From positions 1-6,151 of the forward strand of contig WRIQ01000073.1 of assembly GCA_009782655.1 (NCBI GenBank): a stretch of 6,151 nucleotides of DNA, given 5' to 3'. The DNA comes from Prolixibacteraceae bacterium. GTDB taxonomy: Bacteria > Bacteroidota > Bacteroidia > Bacteroidales > Prolixibacteraceae. Position 1 is the first letter of the stretch. Each line of letters starts with the position of its first letter. The translations under genes and the position numbers were made by a program. A model generated the notes under the pieces. That model ran no database searches. It was not told where the DNA came from and saw only the letters and a program-made list of their open reading frames with translations. Positions 1-6,151 of the stretch are shown here, piece by piece.

Positions 1-1707
1 TCCGTTTTCGATATATACCGATACCGCTATCCGTGGATTGTCTTTCGGGGCGAAGGCCATAAATACAGAATGGTTGGGGCCATGGGGATTTTGCACGGTT
101 CCTGTTTTTCCGCAAATGGTAATTCCCGGCACATACGACATAGCTCCCGTTCCTCCCGCTTTCATCACTTCTTCCATTCCCTGTATTACGGGAATGAAAT
201 GGTCGCGGTCGATTCCCACATAAACCGGTTTGGTAAAACGCTCGTCGATTCCCAGTCCTTCCACATCTTTCACAATGTGGGGTATATAATAGTATCCTCT
301 GTTGGCAATCATGGCTGCATAGTTTGCCAGTTGCAGGGGCGTGACCCCTAATTCGCCCTGTCCTATTGCGACCGAAATAATTTGCAGGGCGCGCCACCTG
401 TTGCCTTTGAAAGTCCTTTGTTCGTAATTGGTTTCCGAGGGCACCAACCCGCGTTTTTCATAAGCGAAGTCGGTGGCGAGGCTGCGCCCAAATCCCATTT
501 TAAGAAGATAGTCGCGCCACTGGTTATAAGCTTTTTTTACGTCATATGTGGATTTTTCGTCGCCATATTTGGGATTTTCCAATATGGCGCGGAAAGCATA
601 GGCATAATATGCGTTGCACGATTTCGCGATGGAGCCCACCACATCGAATGATTGGTCGTGGTGGCAGCCCATCGTAAAAGAGCCGGCATGATAGCCTCCT
701 ATACATTGGTAACGGGTGTGGGGCGTGATGACTCCTTCCTGCAGGGCGATGAGTGCATTGGCCATCTTAAAGGTTGAACCGGGCGGATATTCTGCCATCA
801 ACGCCCTGACGAACAGGGGTTGCAACGGGTTTTTTGCCAGTTCGGAATAATTGGCGCCCCGCTCGCGGCCTACCAGCAGGTTGGGATCGTAACTGGGCAG
901 GTTGGCCATTGCCAGCACTTCGCCCGTCGAAGGATCAATGACCACAATGCTGCCGCGCTTGTTTTGCAGGAGCAATTCGCCGTATTCTTGCATGCGCGTG
1001 TCGAGGCTTGATGTCAGATTACGCCCTATTACAGCCGTAGTATCGGCTGCACCATTTCTGAAACTTCCCTGTGGGCGGTTGTGTACATCAACCATAAAAT
1101 ATTTTACGCCTTTTTTACCGCGAAGCTCATTTTCATACGACTTCTCGATACCGCTGGCGCCGATATAGTCGCCCGGTTTATAATACGGATTCTGTCCTAT
1201 TGTGCTTCGCGAAACTTCGCTTACGTAGCCCAACACGTGCGCCGCCATGGGTTTCGGATATTGCCGCAATGTCCGGGCTTGAACATAGAAACCTTTCATC
1301 TTGAACAGTTGCTCTTGCAATACCGCATATTTCTCAGGCGAAATTTGGGTCACAATCCTCGACGCTTTGTAGCGCGAATATTCAATGGCTTCCTTCAGTT
1401 TTTGACGAAGCTCGTCGATGCTTATTTCCAGAAGGTTGCACAATTCCAGCGTGTCGAAAGGTTGTATTTCGCGAGGCGTGGCCAGCAAATCGTAGGCTGC
1501 CTTGTTGTATACAAGCAACTCGCCATTGCGGTCATATATCAGTCCTCTTGCCGGATACTGGACTTCTTTGCGTAAAACATTGTTTGTGGCAAAATTTTTA
1601 TATCGGGTATCAACTACCTGCAAAAAAAACAGCCGGATTAAATATGCCAGTCCGACAAGAATAAAAATGGATATGACAACATATTTCCTTTTAGAATTTA
1701 TGTCCAT
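1..1707 (-). CDS. mrdA: Penicillin-binding protein 2 (elongasome transpeptidase), C-terminus cut by window edge
   Basis: Class B penicillin-binding protein that cross-links peptidoglycan during cell elongation. It is anchored in the inner membrane with its catalytic domain in the periplasm. I translated 569 codons in one open frame that runs off the window. After a short basic N-terminus (KRK at 6-8) there is one membrane segment at about 9-31. The dimerisation/pedestal region begins at RGLIYDRNG (54-62), and the transpeptidase domain covers roughly 240 onward. All three active-site motifs are present: STFK with nucleophile Ser311 and Lys314, SCN at 363-365, and KTG at 534-536. Full-length homologues are a little over 600 residues, so I infer that only the extreme C-terminus is missing. 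The start lies 14 bases after the mreD stop. An AGGA-like ribosome-binding site overlaps that stop, about 10 bases before the ATG. A Cys/His cluster at 335-350 is discussed as a finding. rodA would be expected next but is outside the window. Confidence 0.97.
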   Translation of the reverse strand, partial: MDINSKRKYVVISIFILVGLAYLIRLFFLQVVDTRYKNFATNNVLRKEVQYPARGLIYDRNGELLVYNKAAYDLLATPREIQPFDTLELCNLLEISIDELRQKLKEAIEYSRYKASRIVTQISPEKYAVLQEQLFKMKGFYVQARTLRQYPKPMAAHVLGYVSEVSRSTIGQNPYYKPGDYIGASGIEKSYENELRGKKGVKYFMVDVHNRPQGSFRNGAADTTAVIGRNLTSSLDTRMQEYGELLLQNKRGSIVVIDPSTGEVLAMANLPSYDPNLLVGRERGANYSELAKNPLQPLFVRALMAEYPPGSTFKMANALIALQEGVITPHTRYQCIGGYHAGSFTMGCHHDQSFDVVGSIAKSCNAYYAYAFRAILENPKYGDEKSTYDVKKAYNQWRDYLLKMGFGRSLATDFAYEKRGLVPSETNYEQRTFKGNRWRALQIISVAIGQGELGVTPLQLANYAAMIANRGYYYIPHIVKDVEGLGIDERFTKPVYVGIDRDHFIPVIQGMEEVMKAGGTGAMSYVPGITICGKTGTVQNPHGPNHSVFMAFAPKDNPRIAVSVYIENG

Positions 1708-1721
1708 TTATTTTTATTCCT

Positions 1722-2225
1722 TCACTCTCTGAAAAACATGTATTGACTCAATACGATCACAAAGATAGAAAAAGCTGAACTCAATAACGTTCTTGCAAGT
1801 ATTTTCAGAAAATTTGCAAGCGTAAACGCGTCAATAAAGAACAGTGAAAAGTGATGAATCAACACAAGGATGGTTGCATATAGGAAAAACCATTTGAATC
1901 CGTTTTGTTTCAGTCCGGGGTAGTTGGCCTGATCTTCTTCGCGTAGCGAGATGAGTTCGATGACGGGCGTCCTGAAAAAGCCCAGTGCGGTTGTTGCGGC
2001 TGCGTGAAGTCCCAGCGTGTCGGAGAAGATATCGATGGTGAGTCCCAGTAGGAATGAAAGAATCAAAACCAGATTCCGCGGCGTGGAGACGCGCAGCAGC
2101 AGAATGAATAAAACATAGGCATACGGATTCAGGTAGCCGCTGAATTGTATCTGATTCAGCAATAAAACCTGAACCAGCACCACAACAACAAACAAAACCA
2201 GATATTTAATCCATATTTTTACCAT
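1722..2225 (-). CDS. mreD: Rod shape-determining membrane protein MreD
   Basis: Integral inner-membrane member of the elongasome, thought to bridge MreC to the cytoplasmic MreB and the peptidoglycan synthases. The 167 residues match the usual MreD length. The protein is strongly hydrophobic, with likely membrane segments near 6-23, 34-46, 51-68, 112-132 and 144-164. The segment GLTIDIFSDTLGLHAAAT (61-78), with its Gly, Asp and Gly spacing, is the most MreD-like stretch. A charged loop (LREEDQ, 94-99) separates the N- and C-terminal halves. The sequence is otherwise poorly conserved, as is normal for this family, so the call rests on topology, length and position between mreC and mrdA. The start codon lies 20 bases inside the end of mreC and has no Shine-Dalgarno sequence, which suggests translational coupling. 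Confidence 0.93.
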   Translation of the reverse strand: MVKIWIKYLVLFVVVVLVQVLLLNQIQFSGYLNPYAYVLFILLLRVSTPRNLVLILSFLLGLTIDIFSDTLGLHAAATTALGFFRTPVIELISLREEDQANYPGLKQNGFKWFFLYATILVLIHHFSLFFIDAFTLANFLKILARTLLSSAFSIFVIVLSQYMFFRE

Positions 2226-3045
2226 CGTTGTTCATTTTTTGAAGGCTTTCTATTTCGGGGCGTTTTTTGTTTTCCAATATCTCGACGTATGACAGCGATT
2301 TGAAATCGACGGAAAGTTTCACATGGATGGAGTAAAAATTGTCGCCGCCCTCCTTGCCGAATCCTTCGACAATTCCGAGCATCAGCCCTTCGGGGAAAAT
2401 GAACGAATATCCACTGGTGACCACCGTGTCGCCGATTTCGATTTCAACATGGAAAGGAATTTCGTTCAATTGTGCAAACTGATAATCCTGTCCGTCCCAC
2501 GACAGCGATCCGAAATATTTGTTTCTCTTCAGCTTGGCCGATATATTCCACTGGAGGTTCAATACCGAGATGGCCGTGGAATAGGATTCGGAAACATGGT
2601 TTATTACACCCACCACGCCATCGGAGGTAAACACGCCCATATCGATTTGCACGCCGTCTTTTTCGCCTTTGTTGAAAGTAATGTAGTTGTGCTGTTTGTT
2701 CACCGAATTGCGGATGACCTTTGCCGGGCGAATCATATATTCGCTGCTGTTGGCGGCAAATCCCGCCAACTCTGCGCGATAAACCGCCTGCGATTGGTTT
2801 AGCAGGTTTTGTCGCAATTTGGCATTCTCCCCAACCAAATCATTGTTTATGGAAACCAGCCTGAAATAGTTTAGAACGGCGCTGTAATTTTTGTATATGG
2901 TTCCCGATATGTAGTTGGCGGAATTGAGAAATCGCGAGCGTTGAAAATCATTGCTGTTAAGGATCAGGAAAAATGCGACTGCTTCTAACAGAATAAAAAT
3001 CAATACCGACTGCCGTTTGTATAAAAACCTGATTAGCCCCCACAT
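2206..3045 (-). CDS. mreC: Rod shape-determining protein MreC
   Basis: Bitopic periplasmic scaffold of the elongasome. In this family it dimerises, binds MreD and PBP2, and activates the transpeptidase. The 279-residue protein has a short cytoplasmic N-terminus rich in Arg/Lys (6-11) and a membrane segment at about 13-29. A helical, probably coiled-coil, stretch follows at about 62-95, then the beta-rich MreC core from about 105 to 257. Typical family signatures are NYITFNKGEKDGV (120-132), the following SDGVVGVI (141-148), and GDTVVTSGYSFIFPEG (205-220). The last 20 residues are charged and probably unstructured. The gene starts 18 bases after mreB and overlaps mreD at its end, so all three are very likely cotranslated from one message. 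No Shine-Dalgarno sequence is visible before the ATG, which is common in Bacteroidota. Confidence 0.96.
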   Translation of the reverse strand: MWGLIRFLYKRQSVLIFILLEAVAFFLILNSNDFQRSRFLNSANYISGTIYKNYSAVLNYFRLVSINNDLVGENAKLRQNLLNQSQAVYRAELAGFAANSSEYMIRPAKVIRNSVNKQHNYITFNKGEKDGVQIDMGVFTSDGVVGVINHVSESYSTAISVLNLQWNISAKLKRNKYFGSLSWDGQDYQFAQLNEIPFHVEIEIGDTVVTSGYSFIFPEGLMLGIVEGFGKEGGDNFYSIHVKLSVDFKSLSYVEILENKKRPEIESLQKMNNDGKNMD

Positions 3046-3063
3046 ATCAGGAAATATCCAATT

Positions 3064-4086
3064 TTAACGTATGATGAATGAGAATTTTTCCACATTTTTC
3101 AATGCGATGCCGGTACCTCTAACCACTGCCCGTAGTGGGTCTTCAGCGATGTGGAAAGGAATGCCGAGTTTATCACTGAGCCTTTTGTCGAGTCCACGCA
3201 GCAGAGCGCCACCGCCGGCCAACCAGATTCCGTTTTTGACGATATCGGAATACAATTCGGGCGGTGTTTGTTCCAGGGCGCTGTGAATCGCCATTTCAAT
3301 TTTAGAGAGCGATTTTTCGAGACAGTGCGCCATTTCCTTGTACGAAACAGGCACTTCGATGGGCAACGAAGTCATCTGGTTGGGGCCCTGCACAACAAAA
3401 TCGGAGGGAGGATTGTCAAGGACAGGCAATGCGGAGCCTGCCTGTATTTTAATCTCTTCCGCCGTTCTCTCGCCGATTTTGAGATTATGCTGGTGGCGCA
3501 TGTATTCCATAATATCGGCGGTGAGGTCGTCGCCGGCAATGCGGATTGATTTATTGGTGACAATACCCCCCAGCGAAATAACAGCGATTTCTGTTGTTCC
3601 GCCGCCTATGTCGACAACCATGTTCCCCTCGGGCGCTTCCACGTCGAGACCTATTCCTATGGCAGCCGCCATGGGCTCATAAATCATATAGACTTCGCGG
3701 CCGCCGGCATGTTCCGACGAGTCGCGTACTGCTCTCACTTCCACTTCGGTGCTTCCCGAAGGAATGCAAACCACCATTTTCAGCGAGGGCGAAAAAAGCC
3801 GGTGTTTGGAACTCATCATTCTGATCATGCCTCTGATCATCTGCTCGGCAGCATTGAAATCGGCAATGACGCCATCGCGCAACGGCCTGATTGTTTTCAG
3901 GTTGGAGTGGGTCTTGCCCTGCATTTGCCGCGCTTTTTCGCCGATGGCCACCAATTTTTCCGATTTCAGGTCGATAGCGACAATCGAAGGTTCGTCAACC
4001 ACAATTTTATCGTTGTGTATGATTATGGTATTGGCTGTACCAAGATCGATTGCAATTTCCTGTGTGAAGAAAGAAAATAATCCCAT
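3064..4086 (-). CDS. mreB: Actin-like cell-shape protein MreB
   Basis: Bacterial actin homologue that binds ATP and forms membrane-attached antiparallel filaments, which orient elongation-phase wall synthesis. The complete 340-residue protein has normal family length. Nucleotide-binding motifs are in order: phosphate-1 loop DLGTANT (14-20), phosphate-2 loop VDIGGGTTEIAVIS (158-171), and adenosine motif GIWLAGGGALLRGLD (286-300). The conserved YEPMAAAIG (136-144) and DLTADIMEYM (187-196) are also present. The first nine residues (MGLFSFFTQ) are hydrophobic and form a probable membrane-binding N-terminal segment. This supports the chosen ATG, since the hydrophobic tip lies directly before the beta strand carrying the phosphate-1 motif. 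It begins 34 bases after purH with no intervening terminator and is followed by mreC 18 bases later. In this position it is the operon-encoded shape MreB rather than a paralogue. Confidence 0.98.
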   Translation of the reverse strand: MGLFSFFTQEIAIDLGTANTIIIHNDKIVVDEPSIVAIDLKSEKLVAIGEKARQMQGKTHSNLKTIRPLRDGVIADFNAAEQMIRGMIRMMSSKHRLFSPSLKMVVCIPSGSTEVEVRAVRDSSEHAGGREVYMIYEPMAAAIGIGLDVEAPEGNMVVDIGGGTTEIAVISLGGIVTNKSIRIAGDDLTADIMEYMRHQHNLKIGERTAEEIKIQAGSALPVLDNPPSDFVVQGPNQMTSLPIEVPVSYKEMAHCLEKSLSKIEMAIHSALEQTPPELYSDIVKNGIWLAGGGALLRGLDKRLSDKLGIPFHIAEDPLRAVVRGTGIALKNVEKFSFIIR

Positions 4087-4120
4087 TTATTTGTATTTTA
4101 TTGTTTTTCAAATTAATTCG

Positions 4121-5707
4121 TTAATGGCGAAAATGCCTTTTCCGTGTGAACAGCATGGCAATGCCGTACTGATTGCAAGCGTCGATAACTTCCTGGTCGC
4201 GGATGCTGCCGCCGGGCTCGACAATGTATTTCACGCCAAATTTATTGGCGGCGTCAATGCTGTCGCTAAACGGGAAAAAAGCATCGGAAACCAGTACGGA
4301 ATCTTTCATCTTGGCGCCTTCTTTCAGTTTGAACCGCGGAATAGACAGATGGCGCAGGCTGTCGAGGCGGTTGGGTTGCCCCATGCCGGCTCCGGTGAGC
4401 CAAAACGAGCCGTCGCTGTTTTCGGTGACCAATGCAATGGCGTTGCTTTTCAGGTGTTTGCAGGCTGTGATACCGAATCGGGCCAGATTCATCTTGTGCT
4501 GGTCGAAAACGGCGACTGTTACATTGTCGAATTGCGTGTCGCTACCCTCGTCCTCATCTTGAATGAGAATGCCGCCGCTGATGGAACGGATTACCTTTTC
4601 GCCGGCAATTTCCCGTCTGACAGGCGTTTCCAGAAGGCGCAAATTCTTCTTCCTGCCGAAAATTTCGAGCGCTTCGGCAGTAAACCCGGGCGCTATTATG
4701 ATTTCAACAAATTTTTTGTCAAACCAGATGGCAATATCAGTGGTCACTATACCGGTGAAACAGATAATTCCGCCGTATGCCGATATGGGATCGCCTTTCC
4801 AAGCCAGTTCGAGAGCTTCTTCGATGCTGGAGGCGGCTGCCAGCCCACAAGGATTCAGGTGTTTAACAACCGACACCACTTGCTTTTGCTCCAGATGGTT
4901 TATCGAATTGTAAGCATCGGAAGCCGATTTCCATGCTGCGTCGGCGTCGAGCATATTGTTGTACGACAACTCTTTGCCCTGCAAAACTTTGGCTTGGGCA
5001 ATGCTCTCGGGCGCGGCACTATTGTTGTATTGGTAGAAAGTTGCCGACTGGTGCGGATTTTCGCCATAACGCAACACTTTGCCGTCGTTGAGGCTTATCC
5101 GCTTCTTTTCATTGCCCTTGCAGAACCACGAAAAAATGGCCGCATCGTAATGCGACGAAACTCCAAAAGCGTGCATGGCAAACCATTTGCGTTCGTCGAG
5201 GGTTGTTACGCCGTCGCTTTTCTCCAGAATTTCGAAAAGTGTTTTGTATTCGTCCTGCGAAGGAATGATAACCACATCTTTATAGTTTTTGGCGCCGGCG
5301 CGTATCAGCGAAATCCCGCCGATGTCTATTTTTTCGATTATCTCCTGCTGTGAAGCTCCCGAAGCAAGGGTTTCTTCAAAAGGATATAAATCAACAATCA
5401 CCAAATCGATGGAGGGGATGTTGTATCGTGCGAGTTGTTCTTGGTCGCCGCTGTTTTCGCGCCGCGCCAGAATGCCGCCAAAAACACCAGGGTGGAGCGT
5501 TTTCACACGTCCTCCGAGAATGGACGGGTAACCCGTCAGATCTTCAACGGCTTTCACGGGAACATCAAGCGATTGGATAAAATTGTATGTTCCGCCCGTG
5601 CTATATATTTCTACACCAAGCTTGTGCAGTTTCAGTATTATCTTGTCGAGATTGTTTTTATGAAACACTGAAACCAACGCTTTTCTGATTTTTTTATATC
5701 CAGCCAT
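4121..5707 (-). CDS. purH: Bifunctional AICAR formyltransferase / IMP cyclohydrolase
   Basis: Cytoplasmic enzyme for the last two steps of de novo IMP synthesis. The C-terminal domain transfers the formyl group of 10-formyl-THF to AICAR, giving FAICAR. The N-terminal MGS-like domain then closes the ring to IMP. The 528 residues fit the usual length. In the N-terminal domain (about 1-200), STGGT (36-40), the RVKTLHPGVFGGILARR segment (67-83), DLVIVDLYPF (101-110) and IDIGG (127-131) are visible. In the transformylase domain (about 205-528), LRYGENPHQ (212-220) is followed by KHLNPCG (282-288), whose Lys282-His283 pair is the known catalytic signature. Further matches are GQPNRLDSLR (443-452), SDAFFPFSDS (474-483) and EPGGSIRDQEVIDA (497-510). 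The C-terminus ends in RHFRH, the normal family end, so the gene is complete. It is the first gene after a candidate promoter and 34 bases ahead of mreB, so its promoter probably also drives the shape genes. Confidence 0.98.
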   Translation of the reverse strand: MAGYKKIRKALVSVFHKNNLDKIILKLHKLGVEIYSTGGTYNFIQSLDVPVKAVEDLTGYPSILGGRVKTLHPGVFGGILARRENSGDQEQLARYNIPSIDLVIVDLYPFEETLASGASQQEIIEKIDIGGISLIRAGAKNYKDVVIIPSQDEYKTLFEILEKSDGVTTLDERKWFAMHAFGVSSHYDAAIFSWFCKGNEKKRISLNDGKVLRYGENPHQSATFYQYNNSAAPESIAQAKVLQGKELSYNNMLDADAAWKSASDAYNSINHLEQKQVVSVVKHLNPCGLAAASSIEEALELAWKGDPISAYGGIICFTGIVTTDIAIWFDKKFVEIIIAPGFTAEALEIFGRKKNLRLLETPVRREIAGEKVIRSISGGILIQDEDEGSDTQFDNVTVAVFDQHKMNLARFGITACKHLKSNAIALVTENSDGSFWLTGAGMGQPNRLDSLRHLSIPRFKLKEGAKMKDSVLVSDAFFPFSDSIDAANKFGVKYIVEPGGSIRDQEVIDACNQYGIAMLFTRKRHFRH

Positions 5708-6036
5708 TTATTTTTTCTTCATTTGCTACAAAGATAGAAACATCGTAAAAAAAAAACATATAAAAACAGAGATGCTTTGTAAAACTGTATAATTGCCACT
5801 TCAAATCCCACAAATTTAATATTTATTAACAACCATGGGGTTTTTATTTTACAGTTGACAAACCTGTTTTCGCTTTGTATTTTGGTATAACTATATCCTG
5901 CGTTAAAAAATTCAATTGTATTCAGCTCTGTATATGCCATAAGCAATTTGTAATGTCTTTCCCCAGAAAAATCCCGATACATCGAAAAATAAGATTTGGG
6001 TTGAAATACTGATTCGTTTCTGAACGCTTCCAATCT
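5708..6036. other. AT-rich gap upstream of purH without a convincing gene
   Basis: This 329-base stretch lies between the stop of the upstream gene fragment and purH, and is visibly richer in A and T than the flanking genes. It carries the purH promoter candidate, a second weaker TAAATTTG box (5811-5818, minus strand) and a 14-base AT palindrome at 5816-5829. One minus-strand frame is open from a TTG at 6033 to 5719 (104 codons). It has no ATG at its start, no recognisable motif, many Phe, Ile, Tyr and Lys residues as expected from AT-rich sequence, and it runs through the purH promoter, so I do not call it a gene. I saw no strong terminator hairpin for the upstream gene. The best inverted repeat is a short imperfect stem near 5850-5870 without a U tract in the minus direction. 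Confidence 0.6.
5729..5760 (-). promoter_or_regulatory. Candidate Bacteroidota-type promoter for purH and the mre operon
   Basis: Read on the minus strand, TATCTTTG at 5736-5729 matches the Bacteroidota -7 consensus TAnnTTTG exactly. Twenty bases upstream is TATG (5760-5757), one mismatch from the TTTG -33 element, at close to the usual spacing. The spacer contains a run of ten T on this strand. Transcription would begin near 5722-5724 and leave a leader of only about 15-17 bases before the purH ATG. No equally good element was seen in the gaps between purH, mreB, mreC, mreD and mrdA. The call rests on motif match and position only. No start site is known. Confidence 0.6.
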
Positions 6037-6150
6037 TTATCCTGAACTGTTTTCCGTATGGGAAGCCTGTTTAGCCAGTCTCGAGATGATGGTTTTCATG
6101 CTTTTTTCAATTACAGCGTATGTTGTTTTTTCTTTGGCAATGAAGATAAA
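6037..6150 (-). CDS. C-terminal end of an unrecognised protein (5' part outside window)
   Basis: On the minus strand this frame is open from the window edge to a TAA at 6037-6039, giving 37 residues. The other two minus-strand frames meet stops within the first 15 codons. The fragment starts with a hydrophobic strand-like FIFIA. It continues with a probable amphipathic helix (about VIEKSMKTIISRLAKQA) and ends in a polar tail (SHTENSSG). Codon use, with third-position C and G mixed in, looks more like the neighbouring genes than like the AT-rich gap behind it. The piece is too short to assign to a family, and I do not recognise it. It lies 329 bases from purH with a promoter candidate between, so it is probably a separate transcription unit on the same strand. 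The frame continues open after the stop, which is noted as a finding. Confidence 0.45.
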   Translation of the reverse strand, partial: FIFIAKEKTTYAVIEKSMKTIISRLAKQASHTENSSG

Positions 6151-6151
6151 C

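Noticed and set aside
1081..1575. A 164-codon plus-strand open frame, with several shorter ones across 38-1732.
   Set aside because: They are antisense to the mrdA frame, which is open without interruption from 1707 to the window edge and carries all three transpeptidase motifs in order.
4087..4120. The purH-mreB gap, considered for a separate mreB promoter (TTAATTTG on the minus strand).
   Set aside because: The box departs from TAnnTTTG at its second base, and the upstream element would fall within the end of purH with no convincing match. The spacing fits an operon junction better.
3749..5353. A 534-codon open frame on the plus strand, antisense to purH and the start of mreB.
   Set aside because: It is covered by two complete, unmistakable minus-strand genes and crosses their intergenic gap. 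Its translation shows no recognisable domain. Long antisense frames arise readily from the codon bias of the real genes, so this is a shadow despite its length.
5850..5870. A short inverted repeat (ACAG...CTGT around GTT/AAC) considered as a terminator for the upstream gene.
   Set aside because: The stem is only about six pairs with a bulge and has no U tract in the minus direction, so it does not qualify as an intrinsic terminator.
5719..6033. A 104-codon minus-strand open frame ahead of purH.
   Set aside because: It begins at TTG rather than ATG, has an AT-driven residue composition and no motif, and passes through the purH promoter candidate, ending 11 bases before purH. It is kept only as a question about the upstream stop codon.

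Overview
The window reads as ordinary chromosomal core-genome sequence from a member of the Bacteroidota, most likely the order Bacteroidales. Three things suggest this. The gene order purH-mreB-mreC-mreD-mrdA on one strand is the arrangement I know from Bacteroidales. The genes lack strong Shine-Dalgarno sequences and start after A-rich leaders. The only good promoter candidate has the TAnnTTTG form used by the Bacteroidota primary sigma factor. The genus cannot be fixed from the sequence alone.

All supported genes lie on the minus strand, so transcription runs from high to low coordinates. From upstream to downstream: (1) 6037-6150, the last 37 codons of an unrecognised gene that enters from outside the window. 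(2) 5708-6036, an AT-rich gap with no convincing gene, holding a candidate promoter at 5729-5760 just ahead of purH. (3) 4121-5707, purH, the bifunctional enzyme for the last two steps of IMP synthesis. (4) 3064-4086, mreB, the actin-like scaffold of the elongasome. (5) 2206-3045, mreC, the periplasmic bitopic scaffold. (6) 1722-2225, mreD, the polytopic membrane partner, overlapping mreC by 20 bases. (7) 1-1707, mrdA (PBP2), the elongation-specific transpeptidase, whose C-terminal end is cut off by the window edge. rodA would be the expected next gene but is not visible.

The spacings between purH and mrdA (34, 18, -20 and 14 bases) and the absence of any terminator-like hairpin point to one operon. 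It would express a purine enzyme together with the cell-elongation machinery. MreB filaments at the inner face of the membrane, linked through MreC and MreD, position PBP2, which cross-links new peptidoglycan made by its glycosyltransferase partner.

I found no mobile element, CRISPR array, RNA gene or novel system. The observations most worth checking are a Cys/His cluster in PBP2 that resembles a metal site, the homopolymeric A tract inside the purH promoter spacer, and the open frame that continues past the stop codon of the upstream gene.
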